DNA of 64,000 nt from Hyalangium gracile (lineage in GTDB: Bacteria; Myxococcota; Myxococcia; Myxococcales; Myxococcaceae), in assembly GCF_020103725.1 (NCBI RefSeq), contig NZ_JAHXBG010000017.1, positions 177,441 through 241,440 on the forward strand, written 5' to 3'. This document shows positions 46,832 through 56,170 of this stretch, piece after piece. The notes beneath the pieces are model-generated. The model saw nothing but the letters and a program-made list of their open reading frames with translations, did no database searches and had not been told where the DNA came from. The position numbers and the translations under genes were made by a program. Within the stretch, counting starts at the first letter, position 1; each line of letters starts with the position of its first letter.

Positions 46832-48619
46832 ATGATAGGGGCTTCAGCGGCCCTGCTCGCGGCGGTGCTCGCGAGCGGGAGCCCGGTCATGCCGGTCTCG
46901 GGGGGCAATGCGCTCACCCTGCCGGCGCAGCGGCACATCGTACGCATCGACATGGGAGGCAGCCGAGCACCTGTCTGGCTGCTCGCCCTCCAGCAGGCAG
47001 GCTCCGAGGGCCGAGGTCTCTCGCTGTACCGCTCGGATGACGGTACGCGCACCTTCCGCTTCCTCGCGCCCATCCAACCCGACGCCAGCCACCATGACCG
47101 GGCCGAGCTGGTCGTCGTCGGCAGGGACGTGGCGCTCGTCTACTCCTACGAGTCGTCCACGCTGGGGCCATCGCACCGGCACGACGTCTGGTTCCAGTGG
47201 TGGCGCTACCAGGCCAGCGGCGACACCTGGCGCCCCGAGCCGGCCGTCCGCGTCTTCGATGCGACCGATGATCGCACCGCCTACTCCCGGGCGCTGCTCG
47301 CCAGGGACTCGCAGGGCCGGCTGTGGATCCAGGCCTTCCGCCTCGAGCAGGATGGACGCTCCACCGCGGTAGTGGCCGTCTCCACGAACGGCGGCTCTAG
47401 CTTCCAGCGTCAGCCGGACCTGGACCGGGTGCGCCGCCGCGGCGGCGGTCGGCTGCTGGCCGTCGGCTCGAAGCTGATCTTCGTCTACGGCATGCATGAT
47501 GGCTTCGAGCCCGCGCGCATGCGCATCCGCCGGGACAGCGATCCGCTGGACACCTGGGGCTCGGTCCGCCAGGCCTTCTCCGATGGCATCTACCACGGCG
47601 CCGCGCTCAGCGCCGTGGAGGATGGCCACGGCGGCATGCACTTCGTCTACAAGGACGAGCAGGAGCGCCTCTACTACCGCCACTTCGACGGCAACACCTT
47701 CGGGGCTCGCACGCTGCTGGAGGACTCGCGCGACTGGGCCATGCAGGCGGCTACCACGCGCATCGGCGACACGCTCTATGTCTTCTACAACCGCATGCGC
47801 GAGCCCAACCGGCGCTACGAGCTGCGGGCGCGAGTGCTGCGCGACGGCGCGTTCAGCGCGCCCGTGGTGCTGGACTCGAGCTCCACCTTCAAGGGCTACC
47901 TCAACGCCGTGGACGTGCTGCCCGCGGGGACTCGCGAGGTGCCCTGCTTCTACGGCGATGCGCGCGACGCCAGCTCCCGGGGGTATCTCTCGCGGGTGAT
48001 GCTGGCCACGGGAGCGGGTGACGACGGCTCCTCCGGCGACGACGGAGGCGGCCAGGGCCCCGAGGAGCCGCCTCCAGGAGCCAGCGTCTTCTCGGATGAC
48101 TTCTCGCGCACCACCTCGCGCGGGCTGGGAGAGGGGTGGACGGTGGAGGGGCTCTGGTACTCGGACGGGACGCGCGCGGTGAGCGATCGCGATGGCGAGG
48201 AGCTGGCGCTCGCGTCGCGCTCGAGCTGCAGGGACTGTCAGGTGGAGGCGCGGCTGCGGCACTTCGCCGACGCGGAGGCGGGCGTCTTCCTGCGAGCCCA
48301 GGGCAGCGCGCGCTATACGCTCGTGTCCCGCTCCAACGGGCGGATCCAGATCCGGCGGGAGGTCGGCAGCCGCGTCACCGTGCTGGGGGAGGCCAGCAGC
48401 GGCCTCTCCTCCGCCCACGGGCCCATGACGCTGACCCTGTCCGCGCGCGGCTCGGGGCCGGTGGAGCTCACCGCCTCGGTGGATGGGCAGGTGCGGCTCA
48501 CGGTGGTGGACGCCAGCAACTCGGCGCTCGGCGGGCCGGGGCTCGCGGGACTGGAGACGCCCATCGCGGGCGTCTGGTTCGATGACTTCCAGGTCCGGCA
48601 GCTCGGGGCGCGTCCCTGA
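46832..48619 (+). CDS. Secreted sialidase-fold (BNR-repeat) protein with C-terminal concanavalin-like domain
   Basis: A 595-residue exported protein. A weak signal peptide (MIGASAALLAAVLASGSP) is followed by a beta-propeller (about 35-395) with Asp-box/BNR motifs such as SDDGTRTFRF and STNGGSSFQR and other strands that fit a sialidase fold. A Gly/Asp linker (about 395-415) precedes a beta-sandwich (about 420-590) with FSDDFSRTTSRGLGEGWTV, FLRAQGSARYTLVSR and GVWFDDFQVRQL, of the LamG/DUF1080 type. The sialidase catalytic Arg triad and Tyr/Glu pair could not be confirmed, so it may only bind. ATG 46832 lies after a purine-rich GGGGGAGGGGGACGGAG. Confidence 0.65.
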   Translation: MIGASAALLAAVLASGSPVMPVSGGNALTLPAQRHIVRIDMGGSRAPVWLLALQQAGSEGRGLSLYRSDDGTRTFRFLAPIQPDASHHDRAELVVVGRDVALVYSYESSTLGPSHRHDVWFQWWRYQASGDTWRPEPAVRVFDATDDRTAYSRALLARDSQGRLWIQAFRLEQDGRSTAVVAVSTNGGSSFQRQPDLDRVRRRGGGRLLAVGSKLIFVYGMHDGFEPARMRIRRDSDPLDTWGSVRQAFSDGIYHGAALSAVEDGHGGMHFVYKDEQERLYYRHFDGNTFGARTLLEDSRDWAMQAATTRIGDTLYVFYNRMREPNRRYELRARVLRDGAFSAPVVLDSSSTFKGYLNAVDVLPAGTREVPCFYGDARDASSRGYLSRVMLATGAGDDGSSGDDGGGQGPEEPPPGASVFSDDFSRTTSRGLGEGWTVEGLWYSDGTRAVSDRDGEELALASRSSCRDCQVEARLRHFADAEAGVFLRAQGSARYTLVSRSNGRIQIRREVGSRVTVLGEASSGLSSAHGPMTLTLSARGSGPVELTASVDGQVRLTVVDASNSALGGPGLAGLETPIAGVWFDDFQVRQLGARP

Positions 48620-48720
48620 ACGTTTGGAGCAGCAACTCCTCGGAGAGCAGGCAGCCAGGGAGGGGGCATGGAGGCCCATACCCCCGCGGTGGCCGGCCGC
48701 CTGGCGGCCGCTGGCGATGA

Positions 48721-48756
48721 GGTAGAGCCCCAGCGTGCTAGCATGGGGGCTCTACC
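48721..48756 (+). promoter_or_regulatory. Strong hairpin just upstream of the repeat lipoprotein gene
   Basis: GGTAGAGCCCC (48721-48731) and GGGGCTCTACC (48746-48756) form a perfect 11-bp stem with a 14-base loop, ending 20 bases before the GTG at 48777. It is either the terminator of the preceding gene or part of the leader of the following one. Confidence 0.5.
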
Positions 48757-48776
48757 CTGTATCCGAGGTTTCCGAA

Positions 48777-51700
48777 GTGAAGAAGCTCAGCCTCGTGGCG
48801 CTGCTGGTCGCACTCTCGGCTTGCAAGAGTGACAAGTACGAGCGCGATGCGATCCAAGCCAGAGTGGTGCTCGACCCCACGGTTCAGGCCTCCTGCGTCC
48901 TGCTCGAGGTTCGGGATCCAGCGAACCCGGCTAGCACCGTCAAGGACTGGGTACCTCGGAAGGGCAAGAACGAGCTGAAGGTCGCCATCTTCAAGGGCTC
49001 GCTGCCGACGGACGTGGAGATCGCCGCGCGGCCCTACCAGGATGGGGACTGCGAGAACGACACCGAGGCGCGCACGCCCAACGGCGCGTTCGTGACGGTG
49101 AGGGCCTCCTTCGTGGAGGGGGCGGTCACCGAGGCGCCGGCGCTGTCGCTGACCCCTGGACGGGATACGGACAACGATCGGTACGTCAGCGCGGAGGACG
49201 GCGGGGCCGACTGCCAGGACTCGATCCAGTCGGTGAACCCGGGTGTCGTCGAGCAGTGCACGGACCAGGAAGACTTCAACTGCGACAACAAGCGAGGGTG
49301 CGAGGCCACCCAGTGCGGCACCAACGCGTGCTTCCGGCCACCGACCAACCTCGCGCTGACGCTGCAGGAGACGACCGTGGCTGCCGGCTCCTGCACGCGG
49401 GGCACGGTCCAGGTGAAGGACGCGAGCGGCAATGACTCCCGCGTCACCACGCCCACCGCCGTGAACCTGGCATCGAATCCCGCCGGGAGCATCGCCTTCT
49501 ACACGGATGCCGCGTGCACGGCGTCCACGTCCAGCACGACCATCGCCGCGCAGGAAGGCACAGCCTCCTTCTACTTCCAGGGGCAGGCCACCGGGAACGT
49601 GACGGTCTCGGCGACGCTCAGCGGGCTGCCGACGGCGTCGCAGAGCGTCCAGGTGAATCCGGGTCCCGGCAACCGGCTGATCTTCGTCACGGCTTCGCAC
49701 ACGCCGGAGGCGGGAGTCTGCTCGCCGCAGGTGCGAGTCCAGAGCCAGGATGCACAGGGCAACGCGGCGCCCGTGGGGACCGACACGACGATCACGCTCG
49801 CGGCCTCGCCGAGCACGGGCTTCCAGTTCTTCACGAACCCGGGCTGCACCGGTTCGCCCGTGTCGACGGTCTCCCTGCTCAACGGGCAGAACACGATCGG
49901 GTTCTATTTCAAGGGCACGGTAGCCCAGGGTGTGAACGTCACCGCGACGTCCCCGGGCTTCACGGGCAGCACGCAGTCCCACACCATCCGGGCGGGGCCT
50001 CCGTCGATCGTCAGCCTCACCGGTCCCTCGACGGCGACGGCGGGTGACTGCAACGCGACCCAGCTCACGCTCTCGTTGCTGGACGCGTACAACAATCCGA
50101 CGGTGGCGACGACGAACACGAGCATCAGCCTGTCCGTCTCCAGCGGCAGGCCGCTGACGTTCTCCCGCACCGTGGGGTGTGCGTCCGCCAGCTCGACCGT
50201 GTCGATCAACCAGGGCATGGGCTCGGCTACCATGTTCTTCCGAGGCACCGAGGCTGGCGCCTCCACCATCCGGGCGGTGTCTGGGAGCCTGACTGCCGGC
50301 ACGTTGAACGTGACGATCAACGCCGCGGCGCCCACCTCGATCGAGTTCACCACCGGCCAGCAGCGGATCCCGGTGGGGACCTGCTCCGCGGTGACGACGG
50401 TGCAGCTGCGGGACGCCTACAACAATCCGGCCCAGGCGCAGGCGAACACGGAAATAGGGCTGCTGGCCTCTCCGTCCGACACCTTCCAGTTCTTCTCCGG
50501 CACGGGCTGCAGCGGGAGCCCGACGTCGGTGGTGACCATCCCTGCGGGGGGTGGCGCCGCGAACTTCTCCTTCCGGGGGAACCGCTCGGGAGCCGTGGTG
50601 ATGACCGCGTCCCTGGGCTCGGTGACCCGCACCCAGAACGCGAACCTCGACCCGGGTGCGCCGACCGCGCTGCATTTCACGCCGTCCTCCGTGAGCAAGA
50701 AGGCGGGTGAGTGCCGGCAGGTCGACGTGCAGTCCCGGGACGCTCTCGGCAATCCAGCGCCGGTCACGGGCAATCAGGTGGTGGCGCTCACGGCGAGTCC
50801 GTCGGCGGGCTTCGGGTTCTACTCGAACAGTGGGTGCTCCAACGCGAGCTCCAACGTCACCATCAGCAATGGCCAGAACACCGCGACGTTCTACGTGCGA
50901 GGGACGACGGTCGGGAACGTGACGGTGACCGGCACCAGCGCGTTCGCCCCGGTGACGCTGGCTGTGACGGTGGGCCCGGAGGTTCCCTACAAGCTCGCCT
51001 TCAAGACGCCAGCGCAGCAGATCGTGAAGGGCATCTGCTCGGCCGTCACCACCGTGGAGGTGCAGGACACCCACGGCAATGCCTCGCCTGTGGCCGCCGG
51101 CGCGACGGTCACCCTGACGAGCTCCACCGGGAACGTGACCTTCCACACGGACGCGAGCTGCACGACGCAGGCGGTGACGACCGTCCCGGTCGGAGCCAAC
51201 CAGAGCATCGCGAGCTTCTACTTCAAGAGCAGCGCCTACGGGAGCGTGACGCTCGATGCCGCGAGCGGCACGCTGATCGGTGCGAGCCAGGTCGAGACCA
51301 TCGACCCGATCCCGCCCACGGAGCTCGCCTTCACGACGGCACCGTCGACAGCGCCGGCAGGAAGCTGCGCGAAGATGACGGTCCAGACGCGGGAGAACGG
51401 CAATCCCACGATCGTGACGTCGCCCCTGACGGTTGCGCTCAGCGCTTCGCCCACCACCAGCTTCGGCTTCTACACCGATGCTTCCTGCAACAGTGCGGCG
51501 GGCCAGGTCATCATCGCAGCGGGAGGCTCGGGCACCGCCGACTTCTACTTCAAGGGAACAGCGGCTGGGACGTTCGGCATCACCGCCTCCTCGGGGGCAC
51601 TGACGCCCGCCACCCATAACGCGACCATCGCGGCGCTCGTGGCCAGCAGGGTGGGGTTCGTCACGCCGTCAGCGACGACGGTGGCGGGGACCTGCTCGGC

Positions 51701-53357
51701 CGCGGTCACCATCCAGTCCGTGGACCAGTACGGGAACGCTTCGCCCGTCAACTCCGCCACGACGGTCAATCTCACGGATCCTGGCGACTCCACGGATAAT
51801 CAGTTCGAGTTCTTCGCGGTCCCGGGCTGCGGTGGCAGCGCGGTCACGAGCATCACCATCCCGACGTCTCCATCCGTCGTGAGCTTCTCCTACCGACCTC
51901 GGAAAGCCCGGAACGTCACGCTGACGGCTGGAGGGAACGGGCTCGCGAACGGCACGCAGGGCCACACCGTCAGCCCAGCCACCGCGAAGAAGCTGGTCTT
52001 CAAGACCGCGGGACAGACGCTGCTCGCCGGCACCTGTGCGCTTCGGACGGTGGAGAGCCAGGATGACTACGACAACCCCGCGGTCGACGCGCTCACGGTC
52101 AGCCTCAGCGCGTCGGAGACGGCGGAGTTCTTCACGGCGCCGGACTGCAACCCGAGCTCGCTGACGACCCAGGTGTCCATTCCCGCCGGGATGAGCACGG
52201 CCACCTTCTACTTCAAGGGCTACAAGGGGGGGAACAATGCCAACCTGGCCTTGGCGCTGACGGCCTCCGCCCCAGGGCTCACGGATGCGATCCAGAGCAA
52301 CAACAACATCACCCCCACGGTCAGGACCGGAAGCTGCCCGCTGGCCAACAACCAGATGAGCATCCAGTGCCCCATCTCGCCTCCCCTGGCCGACGGGAAC
52401 AGGATGTTCCTGACCTTCCAGGCCATCACGCAGGACACGAGGAGTGATGCAGCCAGCGTTCGTTGCCGCGTCTACAACGTCAACGAGGTGGCCTGCGATC
52501 GGGACAGCACCAGCACCAACCCCGTCAGCATCCATTGGAGGGTGGCGGAGTTCCCCAACGGCGTGGCGACCCATAACCCGGTGGTTGACTGTGGCGGCAA
52601 CACCACCACGGAACCGCTCGCTGGCTTCGACAGCACGCGGACCTTCCTGTTGCTCAGCAGCCAGAGGAAGGGGGCCGATCAATCAAGCGACGTGCCCCGG
52701 CTCGCGGAGTTGACCTCGAGCACCCAGGCCGAGATCCGGAAGACGGGAGGCTGTGGCTCCCCCGCGAGCTCCGACAAGAACAACCTCCAGGTGGTCGGCT
52801 ACACGGGGGCGTCGGTCCGGAGAGGATTGACCAGTCTGGCGGCCGGACAGCCCACCACAACGGCCAGCCTCCCTGCCGTGGTCCCGGGCCGGTCGCTCCT
52901 CCTCTACTCGTACATCTATGGAGGACCGAGCACGCAGTACTGCGATCGCGCGGTGCGTGGAGAGCTGACCAACGCGACGACGGTCTCCTTCTCGCGAGGC
53001 GAGGGGGATGCGACCAGCTGCGCGGGCGTGCCCATCTCCAGCATCTCCTGGGAGGTGGTGGAGTTCCCCGCGGGAACTGTCGTCCAGTCGCTCACGCGGC
53101 AGCTCGTTGCGCTCCAGCCCACCTTGACCGTCACGCTCCCCACTTCGGTCGATCCGAGCCGCACGGTGATCATCACGGGCGGACAGTGGGCCTCGGGACA
53201 GGTCCATGGAGAGGGGAAGCACACGGGGGTGGATGGCATCAGCGACATGCGCGCCATGGCCACCCTGGCCCCGGACGGCTCCTCCATCACCCTCACGCGG
53301 GCGACTTCCGTCTCCACGGCCACCTTCACCTTCTTCGTCGTCCAGCTCAAGCCTTGA
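48777..53357 (+). CDS. Large lipoprotein with MopE-type metal-binding segment and nine Cys-paired Ig-like repeats
   Basis: A 1526-residue lipoprotein. GTG 48777 gives MKKLSLVALLVALSAC (C16); an in-frame start at 48735 is less likely. After a beta domain comes a MopE-like segment with DTDNDRYVSAEDGGADCQDS and VEQCTDQEDFNCDNKRGC (about 135-185), a pattern that binds calcium or copper. Nine repeats of about 109 residues then begin near 49350, 49674, 50008, 50338, 50668, 50992, 51319, 51646 and 51988, each with one Cys in an AGxC turn and one in a (D/G)xxC turn, implying one disulfide per domain. The last 350 residues form a different, repeated unit (TFLLLSSQRKGADQ, RSLLLYSYIYGG). No MYXO-CTERM. 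Likely a surface adhesin or scaffold; the function is not known. Confidence 0.8.
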   Translation: MKKLSLVALLVALSACKSDKYERDAIQARVVLDPTVQASCVLLEVRDPANPASTVKDWVPRKGKNELKVAIFKGSLPTDVEIAARPYQDGDCENDTEARTPNGAFVTVRASFVEGAVTEAPALSLTPGRDTDNDRYVSAEDGGADCQDSIQSVNPGVVEQCTDQEDFNCDNKRGCEATQCGTNACFRPPTNLALTLQETTVAAGSCTRGTVQVKDASGNDSRVTTPTAVNLASNPAGSIAFYTDAACTASTSSTTIAAQEGTASFYFQGQATGNVTVSATLSGLPTASQSVQVNPGPGNRLIFVTASHTPEAGVCSPQVRVQSQDAQGNAAPVGTDTTITLAASPSTGFQFFTNPGCTGSPVSTVSLLNGQNTIGFYFKGTVAQGVNVTATSPGFTGSTQSHTIRAGPPSIVSLTGPSTATAGDCNATQLTLSLLDAYNNPTVATTNTSISLSVSSGRPLTFSRTVGCASASSTVSINQGMGSATMFFRGTEAGASTIRAVSGSLTAGTLNVTINAAAPTSIEFTTGQQRIPVGTCSAVTTVQLRDAYNNPAQAQANTEIGLLASPSDTFQFFSGTGCSGSPTSVVTIPAGGGAANFSFRGNRSGAVVMTASLGSVTRTQNANLDPGAPTALHFTPSSVSKKAGECRQVDVQSRDALGNPAPVTGNQVVALTASPSAGFGFYSNSGCSNASSNVTISNGQNTATFYVRGTTVGNVTVTGTSAFAPVTLAVTVGPEVPYKLAFKTPAQQIVKGICSAVTTVEVQDTHGNASPVAAGATVTLTSSTGNVTFHTDASCTTQAVTTVPVGANQSIASFYFKSSAYGSVTLDAASGTLIGASQVETIDPIPPTELAFTTAPSTAPAGSCAKMTVQTRENGNPTIVTSPLTVALSASPTTSFGFYTDASCNSAAGQVIIAAGGSGTADFYFKGTAAGTFGITASSGALTPATHNATIAALVASRVGFVTPSATTVAGTCSAAVTIQSVDQYGNASPVNSATTVNLTDPGDSTDNQFEFFAVPGCGGSAVTSITIPTSPSVVSFSYRPRKARNVTLTAGGNGLANGTQGHTVSPATAKKLVFKTAGQTLLAGTCALRTVESQDDYDNPAVDALTVSLSASETAEFFTAPDCNPSSLTTQVSIPAGMSTATFYFKGYKGGNNANLALALTASAPGLTDAIQSNNNITPTVRTGSCPLANNQMSIQCPISPPLADGNRMFLTFQAITQDTRSDAASVRCRVYNVNEVACDRDSTSTNPVSIHWRVAEFPNGVATHNPVVDCGGNTTTEPLAGFDSTRTFLLLSSQRKGADQSSDVPRLAELTSSTQAEIRKTGGCGSPASSDKNNLQVVGYTGASVRRGLTSLAAGQPTTTASLPAVVPGRSLLLYSYIYGGPSTQYCDRAVRGELTNATTVSFSRGEGDATSCAGVPISSISWEVVEFPAGTVVQSLTRQLVALQPTLTVTLPTSVDPSRTVIITGGQWASGQVHGEGKHTGVDGISDMRAMATLAPDGSSITLTRATSVSTATFTFFVVQLKP
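49350..52310 (+). repeat. Nine Ig-like repeats with paired cysteines
   Basis: About 330-bp units with the plan hydrophobic strand, AG(S/T/D/E)C, V(Q)xxDxxGN, strand, FF(T/S)xxxC, FYFKG, xVT. All nine keep both cysteines. The overall fold resembles the repeats in the giant protease, but those have no cysteines. Confidence 0.75.
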
Positions 53358-53393
53358 GCTGAGACGGCCCAGCAGGAACATCGAGGAGGGGCC

Positions 53394-54170
53394 ATGTGGA
53401 ATCCCGCGCAGTACGAGCGCTTCCGTGACGAGCGGAAGCGCCCCTTCTTCGAGCTGCTCGCCCGCGTGGAGGCCTCCTCGCCCGCCCAGGTGGTGGACCT
53501 GGGCTGCGGCACGGGAGATCTCACGCTCGTGCTCGCCGAGCGCTGGCCCACGGCTCGCGTCACCGGCGTGGACTCCTCCGAGGCCATGGTGGCGGAGGCC
53601 ACCCGCCGCGCCCATCCGGACCGGGTGCGCTTCGAGCTGGCGGACCTGGCGCGCTGGACTCCCGCCGCGCCGGTGGACGTGCTGTTCTCCAACGCGGCGC
53701 TCCACTGGCTGCCGGAGCACCCCGCGCTCCTGTCCCGCCTGGTGTCGCTCCTCGCGCCCGGGGGCGTGCTGGCCTTCCAGATTCCGGCCAACTTCGACGC
53801 TCCCTCGCACCGGCGCATCGATGAGGTGCGCGCCCTGCCGCGCTTCGCCGCCACCCTGGCCGGCGTGAGGCGCGGACAGGCCGAGCCGCTCGAGCAGTAC
53901 GAGGGCTGGCTGGCGGGAATGGGCCTCGCGGTGGACGCCTGGGACACCACCTACCTCCATGTGCTGCCGGGAGAGGATGCGGTGCTGCAGTGGCTGCTGG
54001 GCACCACGCTGCGGCCGGTGCTCGCGGCGCTCGGGCCCGAGGAGAGCCAGGCCTTCCTCGACACGCTCCGGCCGCTGCTCCGCGCGGACTACCCCGCGGC
54101 AGAGCGTGGCACCCCCTTTCGCTTCACCCGTCGCTTCGTGGTGGCCGCGCGTCGCGAAGGCGGGCGCTGA
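53394..54170 (+). CDS. tam: Trans-aconitate 2-methyltransferase-like SAM-dependent methyltransferase
   Basis: A 258-residue class I methyltransferase with VVDLGCGTGDLTL (motif I, about 34-46), VTGVDSSEAMVAEA and FELADLARW (acidic binding residues), FSNAALHWLPEHP and LLAPGGVLAFQIPANFDAPS. The start MWNPAQYERFRDERKRPFFE, the ALHWLPEH block and the IPANFDAPSH block are those of Tam, which methylates trans-aconitate, a toxic by-product of the citrate cycle. The length matches the E. coli enzyme. ATG 53394 follows GAGGAGGGGCC. It ends 19 bases before the convergent nucleotidyltransferase gene. Confidence 0.85.
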   Translation: MWNPAQYERFRDERKRPFFELLARVEASSPAQVVDLGCGTGDLTLVLAERWPTARVTGVDSSEAMVAEATRRAHPDRVRFELADLARWTPAAPVDVLFSNAALHWLPEHPALLSRLVSLLAPGGVLAFQIPANFDAPSHRRIDEVRALPRFAATLAGVRRGQAEPLEQYEGWLAGMGLAVDAWDTTYLHVLPGEDAVLQWLLGTTLRPVLAALGPEESQAFLDTLRPLLRADYPAAERGTPFRFTRRFVVAARREGGR

Positions 54171-54189
54171 GCGCGAGCGCCCGCGGTCC

Positions 54190-54951
54190 TCACTTCGCCG
54201 TGGCCAGGCGGATGCGCACCAGCAGCTCGTGGAGCCCGGCCCGACCGCTCGGCTCGTTCGGCAGCTGGCTCGAGTCCCGCGCCTGCTCCAGCTCCTCCCG
54301 CAGGCGGTGGAACTCCCGCTCGTGGAAGTCGAAGTCCGCGTCCTTCAGCGTGCCCTTCTCCGAGCCCTCCAGCTTGCGCTGCACGAGCTCGTGGATGTAC
54401 GGCAGGCGGTAGCCCTCGTTGAGGGTGACGAGGTTCGGCTCCACGCGGCCGGTGCGCATCAGGTGGATGCCCGTGAGGAGCACGCGGTACACGTAGAGCA
54501 GCGGCTTGACGCGCCGCGGCCGCTCCTTCTCGAAGAGCCGCCACTGCGTCTCGGCGAAGCCCAGGTAGTGGTGGGCGTGGTGGCGGGTGATGCAGGCGTT
54601 GGCCAGCGCCTTCAGCTCCTGGTGCTCCGGAGAGCTGCGCAGCACGAGCGGCGAGAAGAGCTGCTCCAGCACGTAGCCATTGCGGCGCAGCAGCAGCCCG
54701 AAGAACTTGGACACGTCGTGGGTGACGAGGTCCATCTCCAGGCCCTCGTGCAGCGTGGACTGCTCCACCGTCTCCGGGCCCGTGTCGAGCCCCACCACCT
54801 CGCGCGCGGGCAGCACGTGCACGCCCCGCAAGTCCCAGTCCGAGTCCGGAGACGGGAAGCCGTAGATGTGGGAGCCGCTCACCGTCATGAAGACGAGCGG
54901 GTAGGGGTGTCGCTGTACGAAGGGATCCAGGCGGCTGTCGAGCGTCGTCAT
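54190..54951 (-). CDS. Predicted nucleotidyltransferase (DNA polymerase beta superfamily, COG3541-type)
   Basis: A 253-residue protein. The nucleotidyltransferase motif is VSGSHIYGFPSPDSDWDLRG (about 24-43), where GS and D-x-D supply the metal site. LEMDLVTHDVSKFFGLLLRR gives the third acidic position, then a helical region with the conserved RRVKPLLYVYRVLLTGIHLM and LPYIHELVQRKL. This family acts on RNA or unknown substrates; in several bacteria it sits with RNA-repair genes, which suits the adjacent thpR. It is the last gene of a three-gene minus-strand group, 42 bases after thpR. Confidence 0.82.
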   Translation of the reverse strand: MTTLDSRLDPFVQRHPYPLVFMTVSGSHIYGFPSPDSDWDLRGVHVLPAREVVGLDTGPETVEQSTLHEGLEMDLVTHDVSKFFGLLLRRNGYVLEQLFSPLVLRSSPEHQELKALANACITRHHAHHYLGFAETQWRLFEKERPRRVKPLLYVYRVLLTGIHLMRTGRVEPNLVTLNEGYRLPYIHELVQRKLEGSEKGTLKDADFDFHEREFHRLREELEQARDSSQLPNEPSGRAGLHELLVRIRLATAK

Positions 54952-54993
54952 GGCGTCAGCTCCTCCCTCGGGGGCGGGGACTCGGCACGGGCC

Positions 54994-55548
54994 TCATAGC
55001 GCGCCCGCCAGTGGCAACTCCAGCCGGGGCAGGTACCGCCCCCCCTTGCTCTCGAAGAGGACGAGGTGCTCCACGCGCGCCTCGCCCCAGTGCTCGCCTT
55101 GGAGCGCCTTCTGGCACTCGAGGAAGGCGGCGTCGCCCCGGGGCTCCCTGGAGCGGGCGAGCGTCAGGTGCGCGGTGTACATGCGCTTCTCGCGCGGGAA
55201 GCCCAGCGGCTCCAGCACGGTCGCCACCTCCGCCTGCAGCGCCCCGAGCGCGGCGGTGTTCCCCCCCACGCCGGCCCAGAGCACGTGCGGATGGCGCGGC
55301 GAGCCGAAGCTGCCGCCGCCCTCGATGGTGAGCGTGAAGGGCGCGTGGTGCCGGGCCACCGGCGTGAGCGCGTCGGTGATGCCGGCGAGCTGGGGCTCGG
55401 CCACCTCCCCGAGGAAGACCAGGGTGAGGTGGACGCCCTCGGAGTTCACCCAGCGGGCCTTCGGGGACAGGGCGCGCAGGCGCTCGATGCCGGCCGCGGC
55501 CCGCGCTTCCACGGCGCTCCCCAGGGTGACGGCGGTGAACAGGCGCAT
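54994..55548 (-). CDS. thpR: RNA 2',3'-cyclic phosphodiesterase ThpR (2H family)
   Basis: A 184-residue 2H phosphoesterase. The two catalytic H-x-T-x motifs are HLTLVFLG (about 41) and AHLTLARS (about 126). The start MRLFTAVTLGSAVEARAAAG is family-typical. ThpR (formerly LigT) opens 2',3'-cyclic phosphates on RNA ends and can ligate tRNA halves in vitro. The ATG is 3 bases after the stop of the membrane hydrolase gene, so they are cotranscribed. The nearby nucleotidyltransferase is another RNA-end-processing candidate. Confidence 0.88.
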   Translation of the reverse strand: MRLFTAVTLGSAVEARAAAGIERLRALSPKARWVNSEGVHLTLVFLGEVAEPQLAGITDALTPVARHHAPFTLTIEGGGSFGSPRHPHVLWAGVGGNTAALGALQAEVATVLEPLGFPREKRMYTAHLTLARSREPRGDAAFLECQKALQGEHWGEARVEHLVLFESKGGRYLPRLELPLAGAL

Positions 55549-55551
55549 GGC

Positions 55552-56079
55552 TCAGGGCTCCGGGGCCGCGCGCCGACGTGGCCAGAGCGCGAAGGTCCAG
55601 CAGGGGAGGAAGACGAGGAACTCCACCACGACGACGTACAGCCCGCGTGGGGAGAGCATACCGACGCCGATGGGGGCCACGGGCAGGGGGCGCACCGGCG
55701 CGAAGAGGCGGGCGTTCGACAGGGGCCAGAGGAGCGCGGCCCCGAGCCCTCCGTCGGTCAGCGCGTCCAGCAGGCCATGGCTGCCCACGGAGACGAAGGA
55801 GAGCAGGCCCAGGCGCCAGGGCGCGATGCGGAGCAAGCGCGCCAGCCCCATGGAGCCCAGCGCCACCAGCGCCGCGAAGGCGAGCGAGTGCGTGGCGCCC
55901 CGGTGTCCCCAGGGAGCGGAGTAGGGGATGCCCAGCTTGAAGGCGATGACATCCGCATCCGGCAGGAGCGCCAGCGCGGAGAAGAACAGCATGTAGGCCA
56001 CGAGCCGGCCTCGCGAGGAGCCACCCGCCTCATACCTGCCCAGGGACATGCCGACCGCGACGTGACCGATGCTCGCCAT
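55552..56079 (-). CDS. YdjM-type membrane-bound metal-dependent hydrolase
   Basis: A 175-residue membrane protein with four hydrophobic segments. The family motif set is present: [10 protein letters not shown] at the start, [31 protein letters not shown] and [14 protein letters not shown], whose His and Asp residues would bind the metal. YdjM-family proteins are inner-membrane proteins of unclear substrate; in E. coli ydjM is SOS-controlled, but I see no LexA box here. First gene of the minus-strand group with thpR and the nucleotidyltransferase. Confidence 0.83.
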   Translation of the reverse strand: MASIGHVAVGMSLGRYEAGGSSRGRLVAYMLFFSALALLPDADVIAFKLGIPYSAPWGHRGATHSLAFAALVALGSMGLARLLRIAPWRLGLLSFVSVGSHGLLDALTDGGLGAALLWPLSNARLFAPVRPLPVAPIGVGMLSPRGLYVVVVEFLVFLPCWTFALWPRRRAAPEP

Positions 56080-56170
56080 ACCTGGGCCTCACGATAGTCC
56101 ATCAGGCTGCCCGGGGCCGCCGGGGGCTTCCTGGCGAAGGAGGGCCTCCTGGGCTAACCTGGGAGGTAGC

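Noticed and set aside
55552..56170. A LexA box in front of the ydjM-like gene
   Set aside because: I searched the region upstream by eye for a CTGT...ACAG-type box and found none.
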